Shown: positions 1 through 8,446 of the stretch, one piece after another | Layout: every line of letters starts with the position of its first letter | Numbering within the stretch: the first letter of the stretch is position 1 | NCBI GenBank assembly: GCA_963728875.1 | Contig: CAVSLJ010000002.1 | Location: 496,001-560,000 of the forward strand | Direction: 5' to 3' | DNA length: 64,000 bases | DNA from: DASUPK01 sp963728875 | GTDB taxonomy: Bacteria > Actinomycetota > Thermoleophilia > Solirubrobacterales > 70-9 | Notes under the pieces: model-generated | Seen by the model: the letters and a program-made list of their open reading frames with translations, nothing else | Databases searched by the model: none | What the model was told of the DNA's origin: nothing | Program-made: the position numbers and the translations under genes

Positions 1-915
1 CCCGTCCTCGTCCATCGAGATCGAGCGGACCATCGCCTCGCCGACGTCGTCGAACTCCTCGATCTGGCGGTGCTTCGAGGCGTGCAGGCGCCGGCTGAGG
101 ACGCGGGCCGCGATCGGCAGCATGTCGCGCTGCTTGGCGCGGCGAAGGAGGGCCATCGAGAGGGTGCCGTCATCGAGGCCGATGTCCTCGCAGATGCGAA
201 TGGGGACGTTGGCGAAGTAGGTGAAAGGGTCCGAGTTCTGGGCAATGGCGGTGACGCCCTCGTGCTTCTCGCCGTCGAGCTCGAGCTCGAGCTCGAGCCG
301 CACCGGGTTGCGCAGGTAGTGGCGGTAGAAGCCGGAGATCGCAGCCCAGGTGTAGTACCACTGGCGGGCCCGGGCCTTGAGGAGCGGGTGGCCGTCGACC
401 CGCTTGACGACCGTGGCGTCCAGGCCGACGCCGCAGGCGAAGACGAAGCGGCGACCGTTGCAGCGGCCGAGGTCGATCTTCCGGGGCTGGAAGTCATCGG
501 CGAGCCCGATCAGGTGCTCGGTGGCGTCGACGACGTCGTTCGGGATGCCGAGGGTCCGGCAGACGACGTTGGTGGAGCCGCCCGGGAGAACCGAGACGGG
601 GACGTCGGTCCCGGCCAGGCCGTTGGCCACCTCGTTCAGGGTGCCGTCCCCGCCGAAGGCGACGACGATGTCGTACTCGCCGTGGCGGGCCTCCCGGCCG
701 ATCTCGATGGCATGCTCGGCGGCCTCGGTGTCGACCGCCTCGACCTCGTATCGCGCCTGTAGCGCGTACACGACCAGGTTCTTGAGCCGATCCGAGACGG
801 TGGTCGCGTACGGGTTGACGATGATCAGCATCCGCTTCTTGTCAGCGTCCGGCTCGAGCGGGACGGCCTGGGCGGCGGGGGAGGGATCTCTCTGGGCAGG
901 GGCGATCGTCGGCAC
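1..915 (-). CDS. Diacylglycerol/lipid kinase family protein, partial at its C-terminus
   Basis: This is a YegS/BmrU-type lipid kinase that would phosphorylate diacylglycerol or a related lipid alcohol at the membrane. The family signature GGDGTLNEV is visible about 90 residues from the start, with a second glycine-rich stretch (PGGSTN) after it. I chose the GTG at 915 because AGGAAAG lies 6 nt upstream; an ATG at 831 is a possible shorter start. The gene is last in a four-gene minus-strand run and starts 7 nt after the MBL gene stops. The reading frame runs off the left edge, so the end of the C-terminal beta-sandwich domain is missing. A run of GAGCTC repeats at 275-297 encodes alternating Leu-Glu inside it. 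The exact lipid substrate cannot be read from the sequence. Confidence 0.88.
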   Translation of the reverse strand, partial: MPTIAPAQRDPSPAAQAVPLEPDADKKRMLIIVNPYATTVSDRLKNLVVYALQARYEVEAVDTEAAEHAIEIGREARHGEYDIVVAFGGDGTLNEVANGLAGTDVPVSVLPGGSTNVVCRTLGIPNDVVDATEHLIGLADDFQPRKIDLGRCNGRRFVFACGVGLDATVVKRVDGHPLLKARARQWYYTWAAISGFYRHYLRNPVRLELELELDGEKHEGVTAIAQNSDPFTYFANVPIRICEDIGLDDGTLSMALLRRAKQRDMLPIAARVLSRRLHASKHRQIEEFDDVGEAMVRSISMDEDG

Positions 916-922
916 GCCTTTC

Positions 923-1993
923 CTAACCCCGCGTGACGGCGGGGTTACCGCCGGGGATCAGGTCTCCGAGCTGGTCGATCGGCGGATCGGAGGTTGCCTC
1001 GTAGCGCAACACCTCGCCGTCGTCGACCTCGCGGACGTAGCCCGCATTGACCAGGAGGTCCACATGGCCGATCACCTCCGAGAGGGTCAGGAAGGCCTGG
1101 GTGACGGCGACGTCGCCCCAGAGCGCCTGTGCGAGCTCATGTCCGGTGCGGGGCTCCTCCGCGATCAGGCCGTAGAGCTTCTCCGCCCGCCGCTGGTGCA
1201 TCGCGAAGCGCTGGTCGATCAGGGCGACGTGGTCGGTGATCGGCTCGCCGTGCCCCGAGAGGACGATCTCGGCCGGGAGCTCGCGCGTCTTCTTGAGCGA
1301 CTCGAGGTAGGCGACCAGCGCCTGCGTGCGCTCGGCCGAGCCATCGAGCGGGCGCGAGATCAGGGGGTTGGAGGAGATGTGCTTGATCAGATGGTCGGCG
1401 GCGAGCAGGATCCGCCGCTCCTCGTCCCAGAAGACCGTGTCGGACGGGCTGTGGCCGGGTCGGTGCTGAACCTCCAACCGCCTATTGCTGAGCTCGACCA
1501 CCTCGCCGTCGTGGAGCGGCCTCGTCACCTTCGCCTTCGACCCCCAGGCCCGGAAGCTGCCGGTCACCTGGCGGAGCGCCGTGACCACCTCGTCCGAGAT
1601 CCCGTGCCGCCGCATCAGGGCGGCCGCCTCCTCGTCGTCGCGCTCGGCGTCGTCCCCGAAGTTCTCCACGAAGGGCACGAGCAGATCGAGGGCCGCCACT
1701 TCCGCCCCTGACCGCTTGGCGACGATGTCGACGAGCCCGAGATGGTCGATGTGCTGGTGCGTGATGATCACCAGCTCCAGGTCCTCGATCTTGTGACCCA
1801 GGGCTTCGAGCTGCCGCTCGAGCTCGTCGAGAGCCTTGCCGGAGTTGGGGCCGGAGTCGACGAGGGCGAGCGGCTCGCCCTCCAATAGGTAGGTGTTGAC
1901 GCGCCCGACTTGGAAGGGGGTCGGGACCCGCAGCACCCGGATGCCGGCGTCCGTGATCCGCTGCCAGACCTCGACCGGGGTTTCGTCAGTCAC
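923..1993 (-). CDS. Metallo-beta-lactamase fold hydrolase with C-terminal winged-helix domain
   Basis: A 356-residue MBL-fold hydrolase. The metal site is complete: H79, H81, D83 and H84 in THQHIDHLG, then H181 (GHSPSD), D200 (AADH) and H248 (SGHGE). The last roughly 90 residues resemble the small winged-helix domain found in glyoxalase-like and LACTB2-like members, so a thioester or RNA phosphodiester substrate is possible; no substrate is assigned. The GTG start at 1993 overlaps the stop of the phosphomutase gene in a GTGA arrangement, which implies translational coupling. Neighbours are the phosphomannomutase upstream and the lipid kinase downstream. Confidence 0.87.
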   Translation of the reverse strand: MTDETPVEVWQRITDAGIRVLRVPTPFQVGRVNTYLLEGEPLALVDSGPNSGKALDELERQLEALGHKIEDLELVIITHQHIDHLGLVDIVAKRSGAEVAALDLLVPFVENFGDDAERDDEEAAALMRRHGISDEVVTALRQVTGSFRAWGSKAKVTRPLHDGEVVELSNRRLEVQHRPGHSPSDTVFWDEERRILLAADHLIKHISSNPLISRPLDGSAERTQALVAYLESLKKTRELPAEIVLSGHGEPITDHVALIDQRFAMHQRRAEKLYGLIAEEPRTGHELAQALWGDVAVTQAFLTLSEVIGHVDLLVNAGYVREVDDGEVLRYEATSDPPIDQLGDLIPGGNPAVTRG

Positions 1994-3366
1994 GAGCGGA
2001 TCAGGCCCAGCACCTCGTCCCGCTTCTCCTCCATGTGCTCGCGAGAGACCAGCGATTCGAGGTTGAGGCGGAGAAGCGGCTCGGTGTTGGAGGGGCGCAC
2101 GTTGAAGTGCCAGTCCGGGTAGTCGACGGAGATTCCGTCGAGGTGCCCGACGTCGCCGTCCGAATAGCGCTCCTCGATCTCGTGCATCTTCGCGTCCTGG
2201 TCGGCGACCTCGGAGTTGATCTCGCCCGAGATGAAGTACTTGGAGCGGAACTCCTCCATCAGCTCGCTGAGCGAGCGCCCGTCCTTCGAGATCAGCTCGA
2301 GCATCAGCAGGGCGGGCATCGTTCCCGAGTCCGCGCAGTAGAAGTGGCGGAAGTAATAGTGCCCCGAGACCTCTCCGCCGAATGCCGCGCCGGTCTCCCG
2401 CATCCGGATCTTGAAGAAGGCGTGCCCGACCCGGCTCAAATCGGACTTTCCGCCGGCCGCCGCCACCGTGTCGGGGACGGCGCGGCTCGAGCGCGGGTCG
2501 TAGAGGATCGTCGAGCCGGGCTCCTTGGCCAGCGCGGCGCGGGCGAGCAGGGCGCAGACGAAGTCGCCGTCGCAGAAATTCCCCTGACCGTCGATGAAGA
2601 AGCAGCGGTCGGCATCCCCATCCCAGGCGATCGCGAGATCGAAGCCGCCCCCCTTCACCTGCTCGACCAGCATGCCGCGGTTCTCCTCGAGGAACGGATT
2701 CGGCCCCGCCTCGGGGAAGTCGCCGTTCGGCGCCCAGCGGCTGGTGGTGACCTCGATGTCGAGCTGATCGAGGAGGGGGCCGATCATCGGGCCCGCCATG
2801 CCGTCGCTGCCGTCGGCCAGGATCCGCAGGGGGCCGATGGAGGCCGGGTCGATCACCGAGATCATGTGCCTGTGGAAGTCGGGATAGACGTCGACCTCCT
2901 CGACTGAGCCACCGCCCGGCGGATCGGGCAAGCCGGCCTCGATCTTTGCGCGCACGTCCTGAATGCCGGCGTCGCCCGAGAGCGCCAGCGCACCTTCGCG
3001 CATCAGCTTCACCCCCGTGTACTTCTTCGGGTTGTGAGAGGCGGTGACCATCGCACCTCCGTCAAGCTCACGGGAGCCCACCAGGAAATAGCTCAGCTCG
3101 GTCGCGATCTGGCCGGCGTCGATCACCGTGACGCCCTCGTCGACCAGCCCACGCCGAACTCCATCCGCCATCTCAGGCCCGTTCAGGCGCATGTCGCGAC
3201 CCAGCCCGACACGGAGCTCCGAGGGCTCCTTCTCGCGCAGCTTCGCCAGCACCCGTGCGAACGCTCGGCCGATCAGGTGGGCGGTCTCGCCATCCAGTTG
3301 CTCGCCATAGACGCCGCGGATGTCGTAGGCCTTGAAGATCTCGGCCGGGGGAGCGGTGATGGCCAT
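1990..3366 (-). CDS. manB: Phosphomannomutase/phosphoglucomutase
   Basis: A 458-residue alpha-D-phosphohexomutase that interconverts hexose 1- and 6-phosphates, feeding sugar-nucleotide and cell-envelope synthesis. All four family loops are present: the phosphoserine loop TASHNP (S110), the metal loop DGDADR at 249-254, the sugar-recognition loop GEVSGH at 331-336, and the phosphate-binding loop RPSNTEP at 424-430. GEVSGH and the RPSNTEP form suggest the ManB/AlgC (mannose/glucose) branch rather than GlmM. The gene starts inside the stop codon of the HIT gene (TGATG) and its own stop overlaps the MBL gene start, so these genes are probably co-translated. Confidence 0.93.
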   Translation of the reverse strand: MAITAPPAEIFKAYDIRGVYGEQLDGETAHLIGRAFARVLAKLREKEPSELRVGLGRDMRLNGPEMADGVRRGLVDEGVTVIDAGQIATELSYFLVGSRELDGGAMVTASHNPKKYTGVKLMREGALALSGDAGIQDVRAKIEAGLPDPPGGGSVEEVDVYPDFHRHMISVIDPASIGPLRILADGSDGMAGPMIGPLLDQLDIEVTTSRWAPNGDFPEAGPNPFLEENRGMLVEQVKGGGFDLAIAWDGDADRCFFIDGQGNFCDGDFVCALLARAALAKEPGSTILYDPRSSRAVPDTVAAAGGKSDLSRVGHAFFKIRMRETGAAFGGEVSGHYYFRHFYCADSGTMPALLMLELISKDGRSLSELMEEFRSKYFISGEINSEVADQDAKMHEIEERYSDGDVGHLDGISVDYPDWHFNVRPSNTEPLLRLNLESLVSREHMEEKRDEVLGLIRS

Positions 3367-3920
3367 CAGCCGCCGAACGCCTTGCGGACGGTCTCGAAGC
3401 TGTCCTCGAGCGTCTGGTTCATCACGCGTGTGTCGCCGAGGACGGGCATGAAGTTGGTGTCGCCGCCCCAGCGCGGAACGACGTGCATGTGGATGTGGTG
3501 CTCGACCCCGGCGCCCGCCACGCGGCCCTGATTGAAGCCGACGTTGTAGCCGTGGGGCGCATAGCTCGACTCCAGCGCGTTCATCCCGCGCTGGGCGAGC
3601 GCCATCATCTCCGCGATCGTGTCGGCATCGATCTCCTGGAGTGCGGCGACGTGCTCGTAGGGCGCCACCATCAGGTGACCGTTCGTATACGGGTACTTGT
3701 TGAGGATCACGAAGCAGCGCTCGCCGCGGTGGACGATCAGATTGGCGGCGTCGTCACCGGCGTCGAGAGCGGCGCAGAAGACGCAGGCGTCGGAGTTGTC
3801 CTTGGAAGCGTCCTTCACGTACTCGAGCCGCCAGGGAGCCCAGATCCGCTGAGTGGCCACCCGCGGCATCGTACGCAGCGTCGCCTGCCCGGGCCGCCCT
3901 GGGGTGTCCTTTGCCACCAT
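3366..3920 (-). CDS. HIT family nucleotide hydrolase/transferase
   Basis: A histidine-triad protein of up to 184 residues. The triad motif HIHMHVV lies at residues 142-148, with H144 the expected nucleophile for cleaving a nucleoside phosphoramidate or dinucleoside polyphosphate. A CVFC pair at 46-49 sits where many HIT proteins bind zinc. The longest reading starts with ATG at 3920. An internal ATG at 3869 gives a start (MPRVATQRIWAPWR) closer to family members, and neither has a convincing Shine-Dalgarno sequence, so the first 17 residues are doubtful. It is the first gene of the minus-strand HIT-manB-MBL-lipid kinase unit and is divergent from the sensor kinase. Confidence 0.88.
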   Translation of the reverse strand: MVAKDTPGRPGQATLRTMPRVATQRIWAPWRLEYVKDASKDNSDACVFCAALDAGDDAANLIVHRGERCFVILNKYPYTNGHLMVAPYEHVAALQEIDADTIAEMMALAQRGMNALESSYAPHGYNVGFNQGRVAGAGVEHHIHMHVVPRWGGDTNFMPVLGDTRVMNQTLEDSFETVRKAFGG

Positions 3921-3973
3921 TTTGGACGGGAAGCCGCGACCGAGTTGGACTTAAAGGCTGCAACAGAAGTCAC

Positions 3974-4002
3974 TTGACTCTCGTGGCAAGGCGGGGGAGA
4001 AT
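3974..4002 (+). promoter_or_regulatory. Candidate sigma70-type promoter for the sensor kinase operon
   Basis: TTGACT at 3974-3979 and GAGAAT at 3997-4002 are separated by 17 nt. This lies in the 140-nt divergent region between the HIT gene and the kinase gene. The -35 box is good and the -10 box is poor, so this is a prediction only. It would give a leader of about 55 nt. Confidence 0.4.
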
Positions 4003-4061
4003 CGCCTTGAGTCCGGCGGTTTTGTTGGGGGAGGGCTCGACAGGGGAAACCAACCGGGCAG

Positions 4062-5654
4062 TTGGAGCAGCCCTCGGAAGGCGTCCGAATTCCAGACACG
4101 CAGTCATCGCAAGCGACTTCGCAAGCGACTTCGACGTTCGAGCAGTTCCTGGAGTTCGTCCCAGACGCGATCGTCGGAGCGACGGCTGACGGCTCGATCG
4201 TGCTCGTCAACCGGCAGGCAGAGACCCTGTTCGGCTACTCGCGTGATGAGCTGCTCGGCAGGCCGCTGGAGATCCTGGTTCCGCGGCGGTTCCAGGAGTC
4301 GCACCCGGGACACCGGGCGACGTACTTCAGCGAGCCGGGGACGCGCCCGATGGGGGCCGGCAGGGAGCTGGCGGCGGTCCGCAAGGACGGCAGTGAGTTT
4401 CCGGCCGAGATCAGCCTGTCGAGCATCGAGATGGAGCAGGGGGTGGTCGCTGCGGCGGCGGTGCGCGACATCTCGGAGAGAGCCGAGAGCGAGCGCGAGA
4501 AGGCGCTGCAGGAGCAGCTCAATCGCGCCCGGAGGCTGGAGAGCGTCGGGCAGCTCGCCGGAGGCATCGCGCACGACTTCAACAACCTGCTCGGCGTGAT
4601 CATCAACTACTCAAGCTTTGTGGCTGAGGATCTGCCGGAGAGCTCACAGGCCAGGGAGGACCTGGCGGAGATCAAGAAGGCGGCGGAGCGCGGGGCGTCA
4701 CTGACCCGCCAGCTCCTGATCTTCAGCCGCCGCGATACCGCCCGGCCGGAGGTGCTGGATCTCGCCCAGGTCGCGGCCGAGCTGGAGAACCTGCTGGAGA
4801 AGGCGCTCGGCGAGCGAGTGGAGATGAAGACGGTCTTCGCCGAAGACCTCTGGCCGATCGCAGCGGATCCAGGTCAGATGGGGCAGGTCCTGGTCAATCT
4901 CGCCGTCAACGCGCGGGATGCCATGCCGGGCGGCGGCCAGTTGGTGATCGAGGGCGGCAACATCCGTCTGGACGAGGAATACGGTGAGCTTCACCCCGAC
5001 ACGCCGGCGGGCGACTACGTACGCCTCATGGTGAGCGACACGGGGGTGGGAATGGATCGCGACGTCGCCGAGCGCGCCTTTGAGCCCTTCTTCACGACCA
5101 AGGACAAGGCCAAGGGGACCGGTCTGGGCCTGGCCACGGTGTACGGCATCGTCACGCAGAGCGGCGGGCGCGTCGACCTCTACTCCGAGCCCGGGATGGG
5201 CACGACCATCAAGATCCATCTGCCTGCGAGCTCGGAGGCGCCGCGCACCGCGGCCGCCGAGCCGGCGGGTCCCAGATCCGGCCAGGGTGAGGTGATCCTG
5301 GTGGTGGAGGACGAGCCCGACGTGCGGAGCATGACCGAGCGGATCCTCTCGAAGGGCGGCTACGGGGTGATCGGGAGGAGCGACGGTGAGGCCGCGCTGG
5401 AGCTCTGCGAGGCGCCCGAGCAGTCGATCGATCTCCTGCTCACGGATGTCGTGATGCCGGGCATGCTCGGCACCGAGCTGGTTCAGCGCATCACGGAGAT
5501 TCGCCCCGATCTCCCCGTCATCTACATGTCCGGCTACAGCCACGAGGTGCTGGCGGCGAGCAGGTTCGGCGAGGAGTCGGGAGCCGCCTTCATCGAGAAG
5601 CCGTTCAACAGCCGTCAGCTCCTGGAGATGGTCGGAGGACGTCTCGATGGATAG
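4062..5654 (+). CDS. Hybrid sensor histidine kinase (PAS, HisKA, HATPase, receiver)
   Basis: A 530-residue soluble hybrid kinase with no membrane segment. In order: a PAS domain (about 27-145), HisKA with phosphoacceptor H171 in GGIAHDFNN, a HATPase with N283, the G1 box DTGVGMD (326-332) and GTGLGLATV, then a C-terminal receiver (about 411-528) with D462 and conserved K513. The HDFNNLL form is typical of complex hybrid kinases whose receiver gates phosphotransfer. The start is TTG at 4062; an in-frame stop at 4008-4010 closes the frame upstream and no ATG or GTG lies between. The stop overlaps the next gene by 8 nt, so the kinase and the HD-GYP regulator are probably made together. The input ligand is unknown. 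Confidence 0.9.
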   Translation: MEQPSEGVRIPDTQSSQATSQATSTFEQFLEFVPDAIVGATADGSIVLVNRQAETLFGYSRDELLGRPLEILVPRRFQESHPGHRATYFSEPGTRPMGAGRELAAVRKDGSEFPAEISLSSIEMEQGVVAAAAVRDISERAESEREKALQEQLNRARRLESVGQLAGGIAHDFNNLLGVIINYSSFVAEDLPESSQAREDLAEIKKAAERGASLTRQLLIFSRRDTARPEVLDLAQVAAELENLLEKALGERVEMKTVFAEDLWPIAADPGQMGQVLVNLAVNARDAMPGGGQLVIEGGNIRLDEEYGELHPDTPAGDYVRLMVSDTGVGMDRDVAERAFEPFFTTKDKAKGTGLGLATVYGIVTQSGGRVDLYSEPGMGTTIKIHLPASSEAPRTAAAEPAGPRSGQGEVILVVEDEPDVRSMTERILSKGGYGVIGRSDGEAALELCEAPEQSIDLLLTDVVMPGMLGTELVQRITEIRPDLPVIYMSGYSHEVLAASRFGEESGAAFIEKPFNSRQLLEMVGGRLDG

Positions 5655-7107
5655 CCCGAACCAGACACACTTGTCCGGACCCGCCCAGTACGCAGCCAAC
5701 GGCCGGACCGAGGGCTCAGCACGCATTCTCGTCACGGACGACGAGGCGGCCATGCGGTCGATCATCGTCCGGGTCCTCGGCGATCGATACGTCTGCGATG
5801 AGGCGGCCGATGTCCCCGAGGCGCGCGAGAGGCTCGAGCAGGAGGAGTACGCGCTGGTCCTCTGCGACATACACCTGCCGGGCGAGTCCGGGTGGACTCT
5901 CGCCGAGGAGATTCTGGAGCGCCATCCGAGCACCGCGGTGGTGTTCCTCACCGGGGAGGGCGACATGCGGCTGGCCCAGGACGCGATCAACCTGGGGGCC
6001 TTCGGCTACATGGTCAAGCCCTTCGAGCGGGGCCAGCTTCTGATCACGGTCATGAACGCCCTGAAACGACGAGATCTCGAGTTGGCCGAGGGGGCGCACA
6101 AGCAGGCGCTCGAGCGGCAGCTCCAGACCGTGATCGACAGATCTCCACTGAGCATCTACATCAAGGACCGGGATCTGCGATTCATCGCGATCAACCGCGC
6201 CGGCAGCGTTCCGTCCGGACTGGAGCCCGAGGAGCTGATCGGGAAGACCGTGGACGTGTTCATGACGCCCGAGGCAGCCCTGACCTCTCGTGAGGGCGAC
6301 CTCCGGGTGTTCGAGAGCGGGGAAGCCTATGAGGCCGAGGAGACGCTGACGATGAGCGGGACGATGAGCACGCTGCGGACCGTGAAGTTCCCTCTGCTGG
6401 GCGAGGACGGCGAGGTCCAGGCGGTCTGCGGGATCTCGCAGGACATCACCGCGGAAAAGGAGGCCCAGCGCCTGCACGATGAGCTGGTGAGAACGCAGCG
6501 ACGCTCAATCGACGAGCTGCGCCAGTCCAGGCGGGAGACCGTCGCTCTGCTCGCGCGGACGGTGGAGTTGCGCGACGGCGAGACGGGCGCGCACGTCACC
6601 CGGATGGCCCGGGTGACCGCCTTCCTTGCAGCGCTCTTGGGAATGGACGAGGTTGAGATGGACCTGCTGCAGGAGGCGGCGGTGATGCACGACGTCGGGA
6701 AGATCGGGATCCCGGACGAGATCCTGCTCAAGCCAGGTTCGCTCACCGAGGAAGAGCGCAAGGCGATGCAGCTTCACACCACGATCGGGGGCGAATTGCT
6801 CGCGAACTCGGACACCGCGCTGTTGCGTCTGGCGGCAACCATCGCCCTGACTCATCACGAGCACTGGGACGGGACCGGGTATCCCCGTGGGCTCGCTGGG
6901 GAGTCGATACCCCTCGAGGGGCGAATCGTGGCGGTGGCGGACGTGTTCGACGCTCTGCTCAGTGACCGCCCCTACCGGCCGGCCATGGAGCTGGACAGGA
7001 CTCTCGAGATAATCCGCGAGGGGCGTGGGACGCACTTCGACCCCGCAGTCGTCGACATGCTGCTCGCGCATGTCGACGAGACGTGCGCGATCCGCGAGCG
7101 GGGTTGA
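5647..7107 (+). CDS. Response regulator with PAS and HD-GYP (cyclic di-GMP phosphodiesterase) domains
   Basis: A 486-residue protein. An N-terminal receiver (about 25-140) carries D74 in LVLCDIHLPG and K124 in VKPF. A PAS domain spans about 155-270, followed by a linker helix, then an HD-GYP domain from about 295. The catalytic HD is H348-D349 in MHDVGKIGIP and the signature HHEHWDGTGYPRG is at 403-415, so the residues needed for cyclic di-GMP hydrolysis are all present. The ATG start lies inside the end of the hybrid kinase gene, its likely phosphodonor. The pair would convert an intracellular signal into lower c-di-GMP. The stop is 4 nt from the stop of the convergent corA gene. Confidence 0.91.
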   Translation: MDSPNQTHLSGPAQYAANGRTEGSARILVTDDEAAMRSIIVRVLGDRYVCDEAADVPEARERLEQEEYALVLCDIHLPGESGWTLAEEILERHPSTAVVFLTGEGDMRLAQDAINLGAFGYMVKPFERGQLLITVMNALKRRDLELAEGAHKQALERQLQTVIDRSPLSIYIKDRDLRFIAINRAGSVPSGLEPEELIGKTVDVFMTPEAALTSREGDLRVFESGEAYEAEETLTMSGTMSTLRTVKFPLLGEDGEVQAVCGISQDITAEKEAQRLHDELVRTQRRSIDELRQSRRETVALLARTVELRDGETGAHVTRMARVTAFLAALLGMDEVEMDLLQEAAVMHDVGKIGIPDEILLKPGSLTEEERKAMQLHTTIGGELLANSDTALLRLAATIALTHHEHWDGTGYPRGLAGESIPLEGRIVAVADVFDALLSDRPYRPAMELDRTLEIIREGRGTHFDPAVVDMLLAHVDETCAIRERG

Positions 7108-7111
7108 GCGG

Positions 7112-8113
7112 CTAGAGCCAGCCGCGCTTGCGGAAGTAGGCCACCATGCCGGCCAACAGGACCACCATGACCCCGGCGATCTCGTAGAAGGCAGGCGTGC
7201 TGCCTTCGCCCGGAACGCGGACGTTCATGCCCCAGATGCTCGCCAGCAGCGTGAGCGGCAGGACGATGACGCTGATCGAGGTCAGCACGCGCAGGATGTC
7301 GTTGACGCGGTGCGAGATCACCGACTCGTTGGTGTCCTCGAGCGCCTCGACGACCTCCTTGTAGTTCTCGAGCATGTCCCAGATGCGCTCGTGGGCGTCG
7401 ACGATGTCGTCGAAGTAGATCTCCAGGTCCATGTCCGGCGCCAGGTAGCGCTGCTTGACCTTCTCCAGGTCCCTGAGCACCGGCCGCTGCGGGCGGATCA
7501 CCTTGCGGAAGTTGATGATCTCCTGCTTGACGTTGGAGATGTCGCGCACGATCTCCTCGGAGCGGCCCTCGAAGATCTCCTCCTCGAGCACGTCGAGCTT
7601 GTTGCCGATCTTGCGCAGCATCGGGAAGCAGTAGTCGAAGCCGTCGTCGACCAGGCGGTACAGCAGGTAGCCGGAGCCGCGCGAGAAGAGCTGCTCGCGG
7701 ATCTCCTCCTTCTGGCGGCAGCGCTCGAACAGGTACTCGACCGGCTGCAGCGGCTGGTTGGGGATCGTGATCAGGAAATCGGCGCCGACGAAGAGGTCGA
7801 GCTCGCCGGCGCCCAGGCGCCGGGCCGAGCGGTCGAAGATCGGGAACTGAAGGACGATGAAGAGGTAGTCGTCGTAGACGTCGATCTTCGGCCGCTGGTT
7901 GCGGGAGAGGACGTCCTCGTAGTCCAGGGCGTGGAAGTCGAAGTTCTCCTCCAGCCAGGCCTGCTCGAGCGCACCGGGGTGGTCGATCTTGATCCAGCGC
8001 AGGCCCTCGGCCGCGATCTCCTCGACGTTCGGGGTCTGCGGCTCAGGCGGAAGCGGCGCGACGAGCTCGCCCGGGCGGGTTCGGCGCAGTCTGGGACGAG
8101 GGAGGTTCGGCAT
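7112..8113 (-). CDS. corA: CorA family divalent metal transporter
   Basis: A 333-residue membrane protein with a large N-terminal cytoplasmic domain and two C-terminal transmembrane helices. The pore signature GMN is at residues 295-297, after the first helix (about 272-292), and the second helix (about 311-325) is followed by a basic FRKRGWL tail. It would move Mg2+ (or Co2+/Ni2+) across the membrane as a pentamer. The acidic periplasmic loop (VPGEGS) between the helices is as expected. The start is ATG at 8113. It is convergent with the HD-GYP gene with only 4 nt between the stops and no visible terminator, so transcripts may overlap. Confidence 0.92.
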   Translation of the reverse strand: MPNLPRPRLRRTRPGELVAPLPPEPQTPNVEEIAAEGLRWIKIDHPGALEQAWLEENFDFHALDYEDVLSRNQRPKIDVYDDYLFIVLQFPIFDRSARRLGAGELDLFVGADFLITIPNQPLQPVEYLFERCRQKEEIREQLFSRGSGYLLYRLVDDGFDYCFPMLRKIGNKLDVLEEEIFEGRSEEIVRDISNVKQEIINFRKVIRPQRPVLRDLEKVKQRYLAPDMDLEIYFDDIVDAHERIWDMLENYKEVVEALEDTNESVISHRVNDILRVLTSISVIVLPLTLLASIWGMNVRVPGEGSTPAFYEIAGVMVVLLAGMVAYFRKRGWL

Positions 8114-8233
8114 CTTCCGGACCTGTCGTGTTCGTCGCTTCGATCTCCATAGTTATTCCACTGTACTGCGACGCCGGGCGAGCGGCGCACGCCGGGGCCC
8201 GGTTTTGCGCATGTAAATGCGGATTGAGCCCAT

Positions 8234-8242
8234 TGCTATATT
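8234..8242 (+). promoter_or_regulatory. Extended -10 promoter for the SAM riboswitch transcript
   Basis: TGCTATATT at 8234-8242 is an extended -10 element (TGn plus TATATT). No good -35 box is at the right distance. Transcription would start near 8249, a few bases before the aptamer, which fits a riboswitch leader. Confidence 0.5.
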
Positions 8243-8255
8243 CCTCAGTCACATA

Positions 8256-8380
8256 GTCACCACATCAAGAGGGGTGGAGGGACTGGCCCGATGAAACCCC
8301 GGCAACCCCCTCGGATCTCGGTCCGAGGAAGGTGCCAACTCCAACAGGTGTCGTTCCGCAAATGCCTGGAAGATGTGGGA
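8256..8380 (+). promoter_or_regulatory. SAM-I (S-box) riboswitch aptamer
   Basis: The core matches the S-box consensus: AAGAG, GGTGGAGGGACTGGCCC, GATGAAACC, CCGGCAACC and GGTGCCAA follow in order. Helix P1 is CCACATC (8260-8266) with GATGTGG (8372-8378), and P3 is CTCGGA (8310-8315) with TCCGAG (8322-8327). The element binds S-adenosylmethionine. The 3' strand of P1 (8372-8379) can instead pair with CCCACATC at 8405-8412 in the loop of the following terminator, forming an 8-bp antiterminator. This is therefore an off switch: high SAM should end transcription before the PLP enzyme gene at 8447. Confidence 0.93.
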
Positions 8381-8398
8381 AGAGCGCTCCTCACGGAA

Positions 8399-8432
8399 CC
8401 TCCGCCCACATCCAGCCCGGCGGAGGTTTTTT
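8399..8432 (+). terminator. Riboswitch-controlled intrinsic terminator
   Basis: The stem is CCTCCGCC (8399-8406) with GGCGGAGG (8419-8426), the loop is 12 nt, and six T follow (8427-8432). The loop contains CACATC, which repeats the 5' strand of riboswitch helix P1, so this hairpin and the antiterminator exclude each other. It ends 14 nt before the start codon. Confidence 0.9.
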
Positions 8433-8446
8433 CGTAGAGGAGCCAG

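Noticed and set aside
275..297. Run of GAGCTC repeats in the lipid kinase gene
   Set aside because: It is in frame and encodes alternating Leu-Glu; a short low-complexity coding stretch, not a mobile or CRISPR repeat.
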